Shown: one piece after another, positions 15,714 through 24,309 of the stretch
Position numbering within the stretch: the first letter of the stretch is position 1
Layout: each line of letters opens with the position of its first letter
Assembly (NCBI GenBank): GCA_021810605.1
Contig: JAJZIL010000008.1
Location: forward strand, 1 to 42,674
Source: a bacterium
GTDB taxonomy: Bacteria > Patescibacteriota > Dojkabacteria > JAKAPS01 > JAJZLI01
Reading direction: 5' to 3'
Length of the DNA stretch: 42,674 nucleotides
Position numbers and translations under genes: made by a program
Notes under the pieces: generated by a model
What the model saw: only the letters and a program-made list of their open reading frames with translations
The model's database searches: none
What the model was told of the DNA's origin: nothing

Positions 15714-17093
15714 TTACAAAGAATCTATATACTTATCCATCATTCCTTGAAAACTTCCTGAAGACATAAATAATATTATATCCTTTCCTTTATAAGAAGA
15801 CTCAATTGATTCAATAAGTGATATATTTGAAGAATATATAGTATTTTGAACATCAGATTTTACTACATTTACAATATCTTCACTATTTAATCTAGTATAC
15901 TCAGATAGAGAATTTTTTCTATATATATCAGTAACAATAACTTTATCTGAACTATTAAATATACCTTTATACCACTGTATTGTTTTTTTATCTCTAGAGC
16001 TTATTGAGTGTGGTTCAAATACTGAGATTATATTATATTCAGGAAAACTTTTTCTTACTGCATCAATTGAGGCTTTAATTTTATAAGGAGAGTGTGCAAA
16101 ATCATCTATAACAATAAGATTTTCTCTTCTATATCTAATCTCAAGTCTTCTTTTAGCACCTCTAAATTCTTTTACAGCTAAGAATAGTTTTTTATAATCT
16201 AGACCTAAATATAGGCATAGGCTTAACCCTGCAGTAAGATTGGAAATATTATGATCACCTATAAGTTGAGTTTCAAAATTATATTGTCCATTTATTACAA
16301 ATTCAATATAACCATGTTTATATAAGATAATTTTTCCATAATAATCAGATTTATCATTTTTAACAGAATATTTTATTATTTTTATATTATCAATAGGATA
16401 TATCTTTTGGGTACTTGAATCATCTTCATTTATAAATAATACTCCATTATTAGGAAGTTTTTCTACTAAAGATTTGAATGAATTTATATAGTCTGATTCT
16501 TGTGGGAACAGGTCTACATGATCCCAAAGAAGAGATGTAAGAATTAAATATTTTGGATCATAGTACATAAATTTAGATAATTTATCTGTTGGAGAGGCAT
16601 TATACTCATCTCCTTCAACTATTGAATACTTTGAATTAGTAATTCTCACACTTTTATCCATATCCAAAGATACTCCTCCAAACATATATGATGGATCCAG
16701 ATTAAGTTTAGAGAATATAAATGAGAGAAAGGAAGTGATTGTAGTTTTTCCATATTCCCCCACTACTACAATAGAATCTTTTTTTATAAGGTATTTTTGT
16801 AATACTTCTGGATATGATAGTATTGGAATATTTCTTTTTTTTGCTTCAATAAATTCTATATTTTTCTCACCGACTGCATTACCAAGCACAATAAAATCAA
16901 TATTTGATTGAATATGTTCTTTTTTATATCCGATTTGGATTTGCATATTGTTATTTTTAAGATATGTTGATATTGGAGGAAAGAAACCCTTATCTGAACC
17001 AGTTACAATAAACCCAATATTTTTAAGTTCTACAGCAATAGGAGCCATAGCACTCCCACATATACCTATAAAATGTACTCTATTTTTTTCCAT
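15714..17093 (-). CDS. mpl: Mpl/MurC-type Mur ligase
   Basis: 459 aa. N-terminal FIGICGSAMAPIA and GSDKGFFPP, P-loop GEYGKTTI (112-119), then EGDEYNASPTDKLSKFMYY and LLWDHVDLFP match Mpl (UDP-MurNAc:tripeptide ligase) more closely than MurC. Mpl recycles wall peptides; with no murC in this cluster it may serve as the L-Ala-adding MurC, a common inference for small bacteria. The usual GTHGKTT P-loop has Glu-Tyr in place of Thr-His; Lys116 is kept. Last gene of the dcw cluster; its start overlaps murE by 14 bp. Confidence 0.8.
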   Translation of the reverse strand: MEKNRVHFIGICGSAMAPIAVELKNIGFIVTGSDKGFFPPISTYLKNNNMQIQIGYKKEHIQSNIDFIVLGNAVGEKNIEFIEAKKRNIPILSYPEVLQKYLIKKDSIVVVGEYGKTTITSFLSFIFSKLNLDPSYMFGGVSLDMDKSVRITNSKYSIVEGDEYNASPTDKLSKFMYYDPKYLILTSLLWDHVDLFPQESDYINSFKSLVEKLPNNGVLFINEDDSSTQKIYPIDNIKIIKYSVKNDKSDYYGKIILYKHGYIEFVINGQYNFETQLIGDHNISNLTAGLSLCLYLGLDYKKLFLAVKEFRGAKRRLEIRYRRENLIVIDDFAHSPYKIKASIDAVRKSFPEYNIISVFEPHSISSRDKKTIQWYKGIFNSSDKVIVTDIYRKNSLSEYTRLNSEDIVNVVKSDVQNTIYSSNISLIESIESSYKGKDIILFMSSGSFQGMMDKYIDSL

Positions 17094-18318
17094 TATTTTT
17101 GATTTTTTTTAAAATATATTCTTTATCTGACCAAGGAATTTCTTTTCCTTTAATCGATAAAGATTTTTCATGTCCTTTTCCTAATACAGCAATAATATCA
17201 TTTTTTCTTGCTATCTTTAATGCGAAATCAATTGCTTCAGATCTTTTATCAATTTGAAAGATATTAATATCTTTTTTAAATAAATTGTCATTTATATTTT
17301 TTGTTATATCCATATATATCTCTGATTGATTATCAAAACGAGGATCATCTGCAGTTATTATTATAATATCAGAAAATAAAGATGCATTTTCCCCCATCAT
17401 TGGTCTTTTTATTTTATCCCTATCTCCAGGAGCTCCAAATATAGTAATTATTCTATTTTTCCCATTTTTTTTAAGATGAGATAGATTTTCTAAAATATTA
17501 TATATTGCATTAGCTGTATGAGCAAAATCTACTACTATAAGAGGATTTTTAGATATAACATCAAACCTTCCATTTATATATGGAGGATTAACTAGAGTAT
17601 TTTTTATACTATCTTCTGATATATCAAATTTTAAACATACAAATATAGCAAGCAGTGAATTTTGTATATTATACTCACCAAAAAGTGATGTTTTAAAAGA
17701 CATATTATAATCTAAACCCTTTATATCAAAACTTTTATCTGTAATATTATATGCTCTTATATCAGCACCTTTATTGTATATAGAATATGTAAAGTAATTT
17801 ATATCCTTAAATCTATTTGAAAGATATTCGAATGATTTTTTATCATCCATATTGATAACTGCAAAACCTTTATTTTTTAGATAATTCTTTAACTTAGATT
17901 TAGCATAGGCATATCTCTCCCAAGTTTTATGATAATCTAGATGATCTTCTGTTATATTAGTATATAGAATAGCATCAAATTTTAATCCTGCTATCCTATA
18001 TTGATCTATTGAATGAGATGTAGTTTCAATGATTATAAAATCATAATTTTTAAATTTTTTAAGATTTTTTCTTAAAGAATAAGTATCTAGAGTTGTAGTA
18101 TGAAGTCCAGTAGAGATAAAACCACCATTATATGATATCCCAATTGTTGTAAATACAGCTACAGATAAACCTTCATTTTTTATCATATCGTAAATCAGAG
18201 TTGAGACTGTAGTTTTTCCATCTGTTCCTGTAACAGCAATCAATTTAGCATGATATCTATCAAAAATAAATGGCAGAGTTGATATATGTGCTCGTAGAAA
18301 GTGATAAATTCTTTTCAT
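17080..18318 (-). CDS. murE: MurE-like UDP-N-acetylmuramoyl-tripeptide synthetase
   Basis: 412 aa, shorter than usual (about 480-500) because most of the N-terminal UDP-binding domain is replaced by about 25 residues. MurE adds the third peptide residue to UDP-MurNAc-dipeptide. Visible: VTGTDGKTTVSTL (P-loop at 31-37), ETTSHSIDQYR, TNITEDHLDYHKTWERYAYA with the carbamylated-Lys region, HTANAIYN, FGAPGDRD and GKGHEK near the end. The substrate-selecting DNPR motif of diaminopimelate enzymes reads DDPR, so the amino acid added is uncertain. It overlaps its neighbours by 4 bp (upstream) and 14 bp (downstream). Confidence 0.88.
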   Translation of the reverse strand: MKRIYHFLRAHISTLPFIFDRYHAKLIAVTGTDGKTTVSTLIYDMIKNEGLSVAVFTTIGISYNGGFISTGLHTTTLDTYSLRKNLKKFKNYDFIIIETTSHSIDQYRIAGLKFDAILYTNITEDHLDYHKTWERYAYAKSKLKNYLKNKGFAVINMDDKKSFEYLSNRFKDINYFTYSIYNKGADIRAYNITDKSFDIKGLDYNMSFKTSLFGEYNIQNSLLAIFVCLKFDISEDSIKNTLVNPPYINGRFDVISKNPLIVVDFAHTANAIYNILENLSHLKKNGKNRIITIFGAPGDRDKIKRPMMGENASLFSDIIIITADDPRFDNQSEIYMDITKNINDNLFKKDINIFQIDKRSEAIDFALKIARKNDIIAVLGKGHEKSLSIKGKEIPWSDKEYILKKIKNNGKK

Positions 18319-19091
18319 TTTATAAATTTTTCAAAAACTTTTTGAAAATCCCTATTAGGCATATAGAATTTCTCTAAACTAGATATAGCATTATGAAAAG
18401 TAATTCCATAAGCAATAGAGGTTAGAAGACATGCTACTAGAATTTTTGGATCTACATTTTTAAAATTATTTTGTATTTCTATGTGATTTTCATTATATGT
18501 TATATCTATATATTTTGAAGTAGGTTTATAAATTAAATCATTATTAGGATTTAATCCAAAACTTAATATCCTTTTAGAGAAATCAAATGTAATAATTTTT
18601 CGAGAAGTGGAATCTCCATCTATTATTACATATGCATCTTTTTTAGAATCTTTCATTATTTGGTCCTCATAAATTAGAGCTTTTTTAGTAACATCAAGAA
18701 GAAGAAATATATCTGAGTGTATGAACTCAGAATAATATTTAATAACACTAGCATTAAAAGTTGAGAGATTTAGTATGATAACTCTATCTTTATATTTCCT
18801 TGAAAAAATTAGTATAGGGAATTTTATCATTAGTAAGAAAAAACCCATTATGGTAAAATTTTCTTTATTTGATAGAATAAAGTATGAGACATCAAGATCT
18901 CTTTCAAAATCTACATAATTTCTAAATACATTTGATGAGTTATCTTTAAGAATTGTGTATATACATTCTACTGCAACATCTTGGTTATAGTTTCCAAAAA
19001 TAGTAATAAATTTAATTCTATTTTTAGAAACTATAAAATTTGAAGTTTTTGCAAGTATTTCTTTTATAATTTTTCTAAATAATTTTTTCAT
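18315..19091 (-). CDS. MurF-like protein without P-loop and C-terminal domain
   Basis: 258 aa, against about 450 for MurF. It sits between murA and murE with 4-bp overlaps on both sides. The pattern follows MurF: an N-terminal basic helix, then FITIFGNYNQDVAVECIYTI where MurF has the ATP-binding GITGSVGKTS; a region like the MurF central domain (IIDGDS, then KRILSFGLNPNNDLIY); and a helix matching the NALAAIAVG segment (ILVACLLTSIAYGITFHNAI), ending at PNRDFQKVF where MurF has GRM. The Gly-Lys-Thr of the P-loop is absent and the C-terminal domain is missing. It is unlikely to bind ATP as a ligase does. It could be a pseudo-enzyme subunit or a remnant; another MurF may be encoded elsewhere. 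Homology is inferred from pattern and position. Confidence 0.6.
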   Translation of the reverse strand: MKKLFRKIIKEILAKTSNFIVSKNRIKFITIFGNYNQDVAVECIYTILKDNSSNVFRNYVDFERDLDVSYFILSNKENFTIMGFFLLMIKFPILIFSRKYKDRVIILNLSTFNASVIKYYSEFIHSDIFLLLDVTKKALIYEDQIMKDSKKDAYVIIDGDSTSRKIITFDFSKRILSFGLNPNNDLIYKPTSKYIDITYNENHIEIQNNFKNVDPKILVACLLTSIAYGITFHNAISSLEKFYMPNRDFQKVFEKFIK

Positions 19092-20380
19092 ATTTTCAAT
19101 CTTTTAACATTACCATTGAGTCTAGTTAGAATTTTTTCTATATTTGGATATCCTCTGTCTATATTTTCAATTCCTGTAAGGACGCTTGTTCCTGAAGCAG
19201 CAAGCATAGCAGATAGATATGCTACTCCTGAACGTATATCTCTTGATACTATATTTGCATGATGTAGCTTTGTTATTCCTTTAACTAAAATTCTATGAGT
19301 ATCTAATATAGTAAATTCTGCACCCATTTTTTTCAATTCTACTACAAAATCCAATCTATTTTCGTACATCTTTTCAAAGAACATTACTTCCCCTTTAACT
19401 TGTGTAGATAATGATATCATTAAAGAGAGAAGATCTGTAGGAAATGCTGGATAAGGCTGGGTATATATACCTAAATTCCCAAACCCCATATCCTTTTTAT
19501 AGAATAAATCTTGGTCTTTAAATATCTCAATACTATTTTCACTCAGAGAATATTTAATATTGAACATATCAAATACATAAAAAATTGATTTCATAACAGA
19601 GGTATCTATATTCTCAATTTTAATTGACCCTTTTGACATTAATGCGAAAACTATATATGTTGAAGCTTCAATACTATCTGAGGATATACTCAATTCTACA
19701 CCTAAAAGATTAAGATTACCTTTAATTCTTAAAATATTAGTACCTATACCTTCAATTAATACTCCCATTTTTGTAAGCATAATACATAGGTCTTTGACAT
19801 GAGGTTCACATGCAGCATTTTCAATTACAGATTCTCCATCTATAACAGAGCATAGCATCACAAGATTTTCAGTAGCTGTAACAGATGGCTCATATAGAAA
19901 GATATTATTTTCTTTTAGATCACCATTAATATTAAAAGTAGAATCTTTAAAATCAATATTTAATCCTAATTTTCTAAATCCAGAAAAATGAGCTGATAGA
20001 TCTCTGCTTCCTATTTTATCTCCACCTGGATATACAAAAGATATATTTTTAAATCGATAAATTAGTGGTGCAATTAAAAGCACAGAGCCTCTCATTTTTT
20101 TTATATTTTCAAATATAATCTTTTCCTTATCTTTATCTAGAGATAAATTCTTATTAGTGATTTGAACTTTTGTAGAGGATAGGTATTTTATATCTGAGCC
20201 TAGAGTTTTGAGAATTTTAAAAAGTACTCTTGCATCTAATATTTTAGGGACGTTCTCGATAATACAAGGTTTATCGGTTAAAAGAGTAGCACATATAATA
20301 GGAATAAAGTTATTTTTTCCACCTAAAAGATTGACTGTACCAGACAAAGGATGATCTCCTTCTACTATAAATTTATACAT
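19088..20380 (-). CDS. murA: UDP-N-acetylglucosamine 1-carboxyvinyltransferase (MurA), Asp variant
   Basis: 430 aa, full length. It catalyses the first committed step of peptidoglycan synthesis, transferring enolpyruvate from PEP to UDP-GlcNAc in the cytoplasm. GGKNNFIPI holds Lys22. The mobile loop reads PGGDKIGSRD: Asp121 replaces the usual Cys115 (E. coli numbering). YPAFPTDLLSLM carries the catalytic Asp, and SRDIRSGVAY the conserved Arg. The Cys-to-Asp form is known from Mycobacterium and Chlamydia and gives inherent fosfomycin resistance. It lies 41 bp after ftsI and overlaps the MurF-like gene by 4 bp. No Shine-Dalgarno sequence. Confidence 0.93.
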   Translation of the reverse strand: MYKFIVEGDHPLSGTVNLLGGKNNFIPIICATLLTDKPCIIENVPKILDARVLFKILKTLGSDIKYLSSTKVQITNKNLSLDKDKEKIIFENIKKMRGSVLLIAPLIYRFKNISFVYPGGDKIGSRDLSAHFSGFRKLGLNIDFKDSTFNINGDLKENNIFLYEPSVTATENLVMLCSVIDGESVIENAACEPHVKDLCIMLTKMGVLIEGIGTNILRIKGNLNLLGVELSISSDSIEASTYIVFALMSKGSIKIENIDTSVMKSIFYVFDMFNIKYSLSENSIEIFKDQDLFYKKDMGFGNLGIYTQPYPAFPTDLLSLMISLSTQVKGEVMFFEKMYENRLDFVVELKKMGAEFTILDTHRILVKGITKLHHANIVSRDIRSGVAYLSAMLAASGTSVLTGIENIDRGYPNIEKILTRLNGNVKRLKI

Positions 20381-20421
20381 ATAGAAAAAATTATCGCAAA
20401 AAAAAGACTAATTATCAAGTT

Positions 20422-22143
20422 TTATGAAGCAATTCCAAAGTAAGGAAATAATTTAGATGCTATTGCACCCCACTCCACACAAGCTGTAGTGGCTGCATAA
20501 TACTGATTCAGTAATGGTTTATGTGGAGAATTCATCATAGTAAGCAGTATAAATTTAGGATTATTAGCAGGAGCATAAGCTACATATGTCATAACATAAT
20601 TGGTTGTACTATATTGTCCTGGATGTTTTTTAGAAGGCATTTGTGCAGAGCCAGTTTTACCTGCAATAATAGGCATATATGCTTCTACACCTTCTTGATG
20701 TAGAGCCCAATTAGGTTCTCCCTGAGTTGTTCCAATAAGCATAGTATTAATTTCTGATGCAACAGTAGATGATATTGGGTTATACAATACTTTTGGAGTA
20801 AAATTTTCAGTTTTTCCAGATGAATTTGTAAGACTTTGTACAATATATGGTTGCATAATTTTTCCTCCATTTGCAGGAGCATCATATGCATCTATGATCT
20901 GAAGTGGAGATACTGATACAAATTGTCCAAATGAGTCAGTTGCAAGATTTGATTCATTCCAACTTTGATAAGGTGGTATATTTGCGGTTTCTTCTCCTTG
21001 AAGAGTTATACCTGTTAAACTTCCAAACCCAAATTTTTTAGAAAAATTATACATTATTTTTGATGATAGATATTTAGTTGACACAATACTAGCACCAACA
21101 TTTGATGATAGAAGTAATATTCTACCAAGATTCATTACTCCATCTGGCTGTTTATTCCAGTTGTATATATTTTGACCACCTACACTAAATACTCCTGTAG
21201 AATCGTTCACAGTAGTAGAAGGAGTCATAGCTCCAGTTTGAAGTGCTGCTGCAACAGTTATAAGTTTACCCACTGAGCCAGGTTCATATATAAAAGAAAT
21301 TGCATTATTTTGAAAATTAGCATATTTATATTGCCAATAGGTATTAGGGTTAAAGTTAGGATAACTTGCCATAGCAAGAATTGCACCAGTTTTAGGATCC
21401 ATTACAATAGCAGCACCTGAAGATGCATCTTCTTTTTTAGACCAATAATCTACATTTTGAGAAACTATTTGTTGTATAGTAGGATTAACAGTTAGTTTTA
21501 TAGTATCTCCATTTTTAGGTGGAACAAATTGATAATTTTGAGACAGTAATGGAATTCCTGATGCAGATTCAATTCCTTTTGAATATCCAGCTGTACCTAC
21601 TAAAGATCCATTAAAGTATCCTTCTACTCCATAAAATCCACTAACCTGCCCCTGATAATCTCTACCAAGAAAACCTAGTATATGTGCAAATAATTGTTGA
21701 TTAGGATAATAACGCTGTTCATATGGTTCAAAGGTTAAGGATGCAATATTAGAGAGCTTATTCTTCTGTGATATACTTATATCAGAAGAGAGTTTTACCC
21801 AAACAAGTTTACTCTTAAAAAGAGATTCAAGATAGTTTTTCTTTATCCCAAGTACAGAATGTATTTCATTTTCAAAATTTTTCTGATTAACTACATTATT
21901 TAGTGAGACATAAACACTATATACAGGAGTATTATCAGCTAGAATACTTCCAGTAGAACTTTCAATAATACCTCTTAGAGGCGGCATATTATTTATAAAG
22001 GTATTTTCAGCAGCTGCCTCAATAGAATAACGAGTATTATTTAATACCTGAAGGTTAAAGAGCTTAAATATTAAGACAAAGAAAGCTAATGATATAAGAA
22101 TAATTAAGAAAAAAGTTTTTTTCTTAAATAAATCATTGCTCAT
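20422..22143 (-). CDS. ftsI: FtsI/PBP2-type division transpeptidase
   Basis: 573 aa. Class B penicillin-binding protein that cross-links septal peptidoglycan on the outer side of the membrane. One N-terminal membrane helix (about 11-30), a dimerisation domain (about 50-215), then the transpeptidase: SVGK (Ser290 nucleophile, Lys293), SSN (346-348) and KTGSAQ (Lys496). No PASTA domains. Position in the dcw cluster after an FtsL-like gene (4-bp overlap) supports the division-specific FtsI role rather than an elongation PBP2. Confidence 0.92.
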   Translation of the reverse strand: MSNDLFKKKTFFLIILISLAFFVLIFKLFNLQVLNNTRYSIEAAAENTFINNMPPLRGIIESSTGSILADNTPVYSVYVSLNNVVNQKNFENEIHSVLGIKKNYLESLFKSKLVWVKLSSDISISQKNKLSNIASLTFEPYEQRYYPNQQLFAHILGFLGRDYQGQVSGFYGVEGYFNGSLVGTAGYSKGIESASGIPLLSQNYQFVPPKNGDTIKLTVNPTIQQIVSQNVDYWSKKEDASSGAAIVMDPKTGAILAMASYPNFNPNTYWQYKYANFQNNAISFIYEPGSVGKLITVAAALQTGAMTPSTTVNDSTGVFSVGGQNIYNWNKQPDGVMNLGRILLLSSNVGASIVSTKYLSSKIMYNFSKKFGFGSLTGITLQGEETANIPPYQSWNESNLATDSFGQFVSVSPLQIIDAYDAPANGGKIMQPYIVQSLTNSSGKTENFTPKVLYNPISSTVASEINTMLIGTTQGEPNWALHQEGVEAYMPIIAGKTGSAQMPSKKHPGQYSTTNYVMTYVAYAPANNPKFILLTMMNSPHKPLLNQYYAATTACVEWGAIASKLFPYFGIAS

Positions 22144-22421
22144 TTTGAAGATACGTTAAAACTATATGAGTTAGAAGGTACATAGTTAACTTTTCCGTTT
22201 GCACTATTTCCTTTAAGACTTAGAATTGATTGATTTGAAGATATTTCTCCTTGCAGATTTTGATTTTTAATATTATATGAATTGTATTCTGATACTAAAT
22301 TTTGAACAGAGTAATTATATGAATCAATATTATTCATAAGATATAACTGTCCTACAACTATTAAAAATAGTGTAAAGATTAGTGTTATTAATAATTTGTT
22401 AGATTTATTATTTTTTTTCAT
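22140..22421 (-). CDS. ftsL: FtsL-like small division protein
   Basis: 93 aa. A short basic cytoplasmic N-terminus (KKNNKSNK), one membrane helix (about 10-31), then an extracytoplasmic stretch that could form a coiled coil followed by a Ser/Asn-rich tail. Sequence alone would not identify it; the call rests on size, topology and position between rsmH (14-bp overlap) and ftsI (4-bp overlap), the standard place for FtsL. Confidence 0.7.
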   Translation of the reverse strand: MKKNNKSNKLLITLIFTLFLIVVGQLYLMNNIDSYNYSVQNLVSEYNSYNIKNQNLQGEISSNQSILSLKGNSANGKVNYVPSNSYSFNVSSK

Positions 22422-23313
22422 ATACTCTCATTTTTGCAGATCTTGCCCTCCTATTTTTTGAAATTTCTTCCTCTGTAGGATAGACAGGTTTTTTATACAA
22501 AGATATAAAATTATCATTGTGGAGAAAATAGTTTTTTACAATTCTATCCTCTCCAGAATGATAAGTTAAAAATACTACTCTACCGCCACTCTCAAGAATA
22601 TCAGGCAAAAGAAGCAGAGAATCACTCAAAACGCCCAACTCATTGTTGACCTTGATTCTTAATGCCTGAAATATTCTTGATACATGACGATAGAGATAAG
22701 CTTGACCTCTTATACTTCTTCTAACTATTTCTACCAATTCAGAAGACTTTTCAATACTTTTCATCTTTCTTCTTTTCACTATATTCCTCGCTATTTCCTT
22801 TGAAAATGGTTCTTCTGAATATATTTTAAATATGTTATACAACTCTTTTTCATACAATCCATTTATAAGGTCTCGGGCAGTAACTTTCAATCTTTTATCC
22901 ATTCTCATATCTAGATTTGAATCATACATATAGCTAAAACCTTTTTTAGGATTATCTATTTGAAAGGATGAGACCCCTAAATCATATACTATTCCATTCA
23001 GTTTATTCACTTGAATATCCTTTATTACCTCCTTTAGTTTTGAAAAATTTTCATTTACTAGATTTACAGTTTTATCTTCAAAAACAAAACTATTCTTATC
23101 TATATTAGTGCTATACTTTACTTTAAATTCTGATTTAAAATAATCTATAGCATCTGTATCAATATCTAGACTTATCAAAACTCCTTTATTAAGTTTTTTT
23201 AATATTTCAAAACTCACACTACCTCCACCCAAAGTTGCATCACAATAAACTCCATCCTGTTTAATATCAAGCTCATTTATTATATTTTGTAAAAGAACAG
23301 TGTCATGATACAT
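22408..23313 (-). CDS. rsmH: 16S rRNA (cytosine1402-N4)-methyltransferase RsmH
   Basis: 301 aa. Methylates C1402 in the ribosomal P site using S-adenosylmethionine. Family marks: VLLQNIINEL near the start, DATLGGGSVSFEIL (SAM-binding), YDLGVSSFQID with the following KGFSYM and DMRMD, HVSRIFQALRIKVNNEL, and TYHSGEDRIVKNYF. RsmI (30829-31494), which modifies the 2'-O of the same nucleotide, is also in this window. It overlaps mraZ by 11 bp, so the two are translationally coupled. Confidence 0.95.
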   Translation of the reverse strand: MYHDTVLLQNIINELDIKQDGVYCDATLGGGSVSFEILKKLNKGVLISLDIDTDAIDYFKSEFKVKYSTNIDKNSFVFEDKTVNLVNENFSKLKEVIKDIQVNKLNGIVYDLGVSSFQIDNPKKGFSYMYDSNLDMRMDKRLKVTARDLINGLYEKELYNIFKIYSEEPFSKEIARNIVKRRKMKSIEKSSELVEIVRRSIRGQAYLYRHVSRIFQALRIKVNNELGVLSDSLLLLPDILESGGRVVFLTYHSGEDRIVKNYFLHNDNFISLYKKPVYPTEEEISKNRRARSAKMRVYEKK

Positions 23314-23737
23314 CTAACCTTGACAATTCATCAGCTATATTTGCGCCATTATCTCTAAGATAATTTTCTCTTTCCTTCCATTTGCTACTACTCCAAACCT
23401 CTATCCATGAAACTAAACCTAAGAAAGAAACTTCACTCTCAAGATAAGCATGTGAGATAAGAGCTTGTGGTATAACAAATCTTCCTTGATCATCTAAAAT
23501 AACCTCTGAAGCTGATCCTAAAATAAAACGGGATGTATCTCTAGCACTTGTTATTGTAAAAGGTCTATTAGTTATGTCTTTAATTATCAATTCCCACCTA
23601 TTTTCAGGTACTAGTATTAAACAATTTTCATATCCTTTAGTTATAATAATTTTTTCTCCAATCTCAGATCTAAACTTCTTAGGCATTGCTACCCTATTTT
23701 TCTCTTGTAATTTAGATGTATATTCTCCTATTAACAT
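23303..23737 (-). CDS. mraZ: Transcriptional regulator MraZ
   Basis: 144 aa, two SpoVT-AbrB-like halves, each with the DxxxR-type motif: LQEKNRVAMPKKFR and LDDQGRFVIPQAL. MraZ binds repeated boxes upstream of its own gene and controls the dcw cluster. First gene of the cluster. Three direct GTGGTGAAAA repeats lie 20 bp before the ATG, preceded by a consensus-like promoter. No Shine-Dalgarno sequence; the leader is about 50 nt. Confidence 0.95.
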   Translation of the reverse strand: MLIGEYTSKLQEKNRVAMPKKFRSEIGEKIIITKGYENCLILVPENRWELIIKDITNRPFTITSARDTSRFILGSASEVILDDQGRFVIPQALISHAYLESEVSFLGLVSWIEVWSSSKWKERENYLRDNGANIADELSRLDVS

Positions 23738-23756
23738 AAATTATTTATAAATAAAC

Positions 23757-23786
23757 TTTCACCACTTTTCACCACTTTTCACCACA
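23757..23786 (-). promoter_or_regulatory. MraZ operator: three direct 10-bp repeats
   Basis: On the minus strand the unit AAAGTGGTGA occurs three times at 10-bp spacing, 20 bp before mraZ. The last copy is nearly perfect. AAAGTGG-type repeats are the boxes recognised by MraZ in Mollicutes, and direct repeats at about one helical turn fit an oligomeric ring binding one face. The boxes lie just downstream of the promoter below, so binding should repress. Confidence 0.85.
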
Positions 23787-23795
23787 ACTGTTTTA

Positions 23796-23824
23796 AATAT
23801 AATACTTGTTTATTTTTCTGTCAA
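23796..23824 (-). promoter_or_regulatory. Sigma-70-type promoter of the dcw cluster
   Basis: On the minus strand, a perfect TTGACA (23824-23819) and TATATT (23801-23796) are separated by exactly 17 bp. Expected start of transcription is near 23789, directly before the MraZ boxes. It is the best promoter in the window. Confidence 0.8.
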
Positions 23825-23888
23825 GGAAATAGGAATATATATCTTTAATATAGGATAATTTATATGTATAAAATTATATATATTTAAA

Positions 23889-23917
23889 TTTACTTATAAT
23901 ATTAATTAATATATAAT
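23889..23917 (+). promoter_or_regulatory. Possible promoter of the ybjQ-exonuclease pair
   Basis: TTTACT (23889-23894) and TATAAT (23912-23917) with a 17-bp spacer, about 30 bp before the ATG at 23947. The surrounding DNA is nearly pure A/T, so a chance match is possible. Confidence 0.45.
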
Positions 23918-23946
23918 TAATCATAATTATTTTATATATTTTTTTT

Positions 23947-24309
23947 ATGAACATTAATAATTCATCCTTATCTAATTTCGATCATTCAATGGTAACAACT
24001 GCTTTCTATATAGATGGATATAAAATAGACAAAAATCTAGGTTTAGTTAAAAGAATAATAGTTAGATCTAGAAGTATTATTGGTAATATTGGAGCTGGAA
24101 TCCAGATATTATTTGGAGGTAATATAACTATATATACACAAATGTGTGAAAAAACTAGAGATGAAGCATATACTCTCATGTGTAAACATGCATCTGATAT
24201 TGGTGGAAATGCTATTATAGCTGTTCAGTATGACACAAATGAAATTGCACAAGGTATTTCGGAAGTACTCTGTTATGGTACAGCAGTTGTAGTATCAAAA
24301 GTAGAATGA
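23947..24309 (+). CDS. YbjQ family (heavy-metal-binding-like) protein
   Basis: 120 aa. Matches the small YbjQ/DUF74 family: an N-terminal strand with the G.VKRIIVRSRSIIGNIGAG pattern, a middle helix around EKTRDEAYTLMCKHASDIG, and a GNAIIAVQYD strand with a C-terminal YGTAVVV. Family members form pentamers; a role in metal binding is suggested but weakly proven. An ATGA overlap links it to the exonuclease gene. The ATG at 23947 is the first in frame; a second Met at residue 15 would remove a short leader and is also possible. Confidence 0.8.
   Translation: MNINNSSLSNFDHSMVTTAFYIDGYKIDKNLGLVKRIIVRSRSIIGNIGAGIQILFGGNITIYTQMCEKTRDEAYTLMCKHASDIGGNAIIAVQYDTNEIAQGISEVLCYGTAVVVSKVE

Noticed and set aside
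20521-20891. Short open frames inside ftsI on both strands
   Set aside because: They have no recognisable protein pattern and lie within a well-supported transpeptidase domain.
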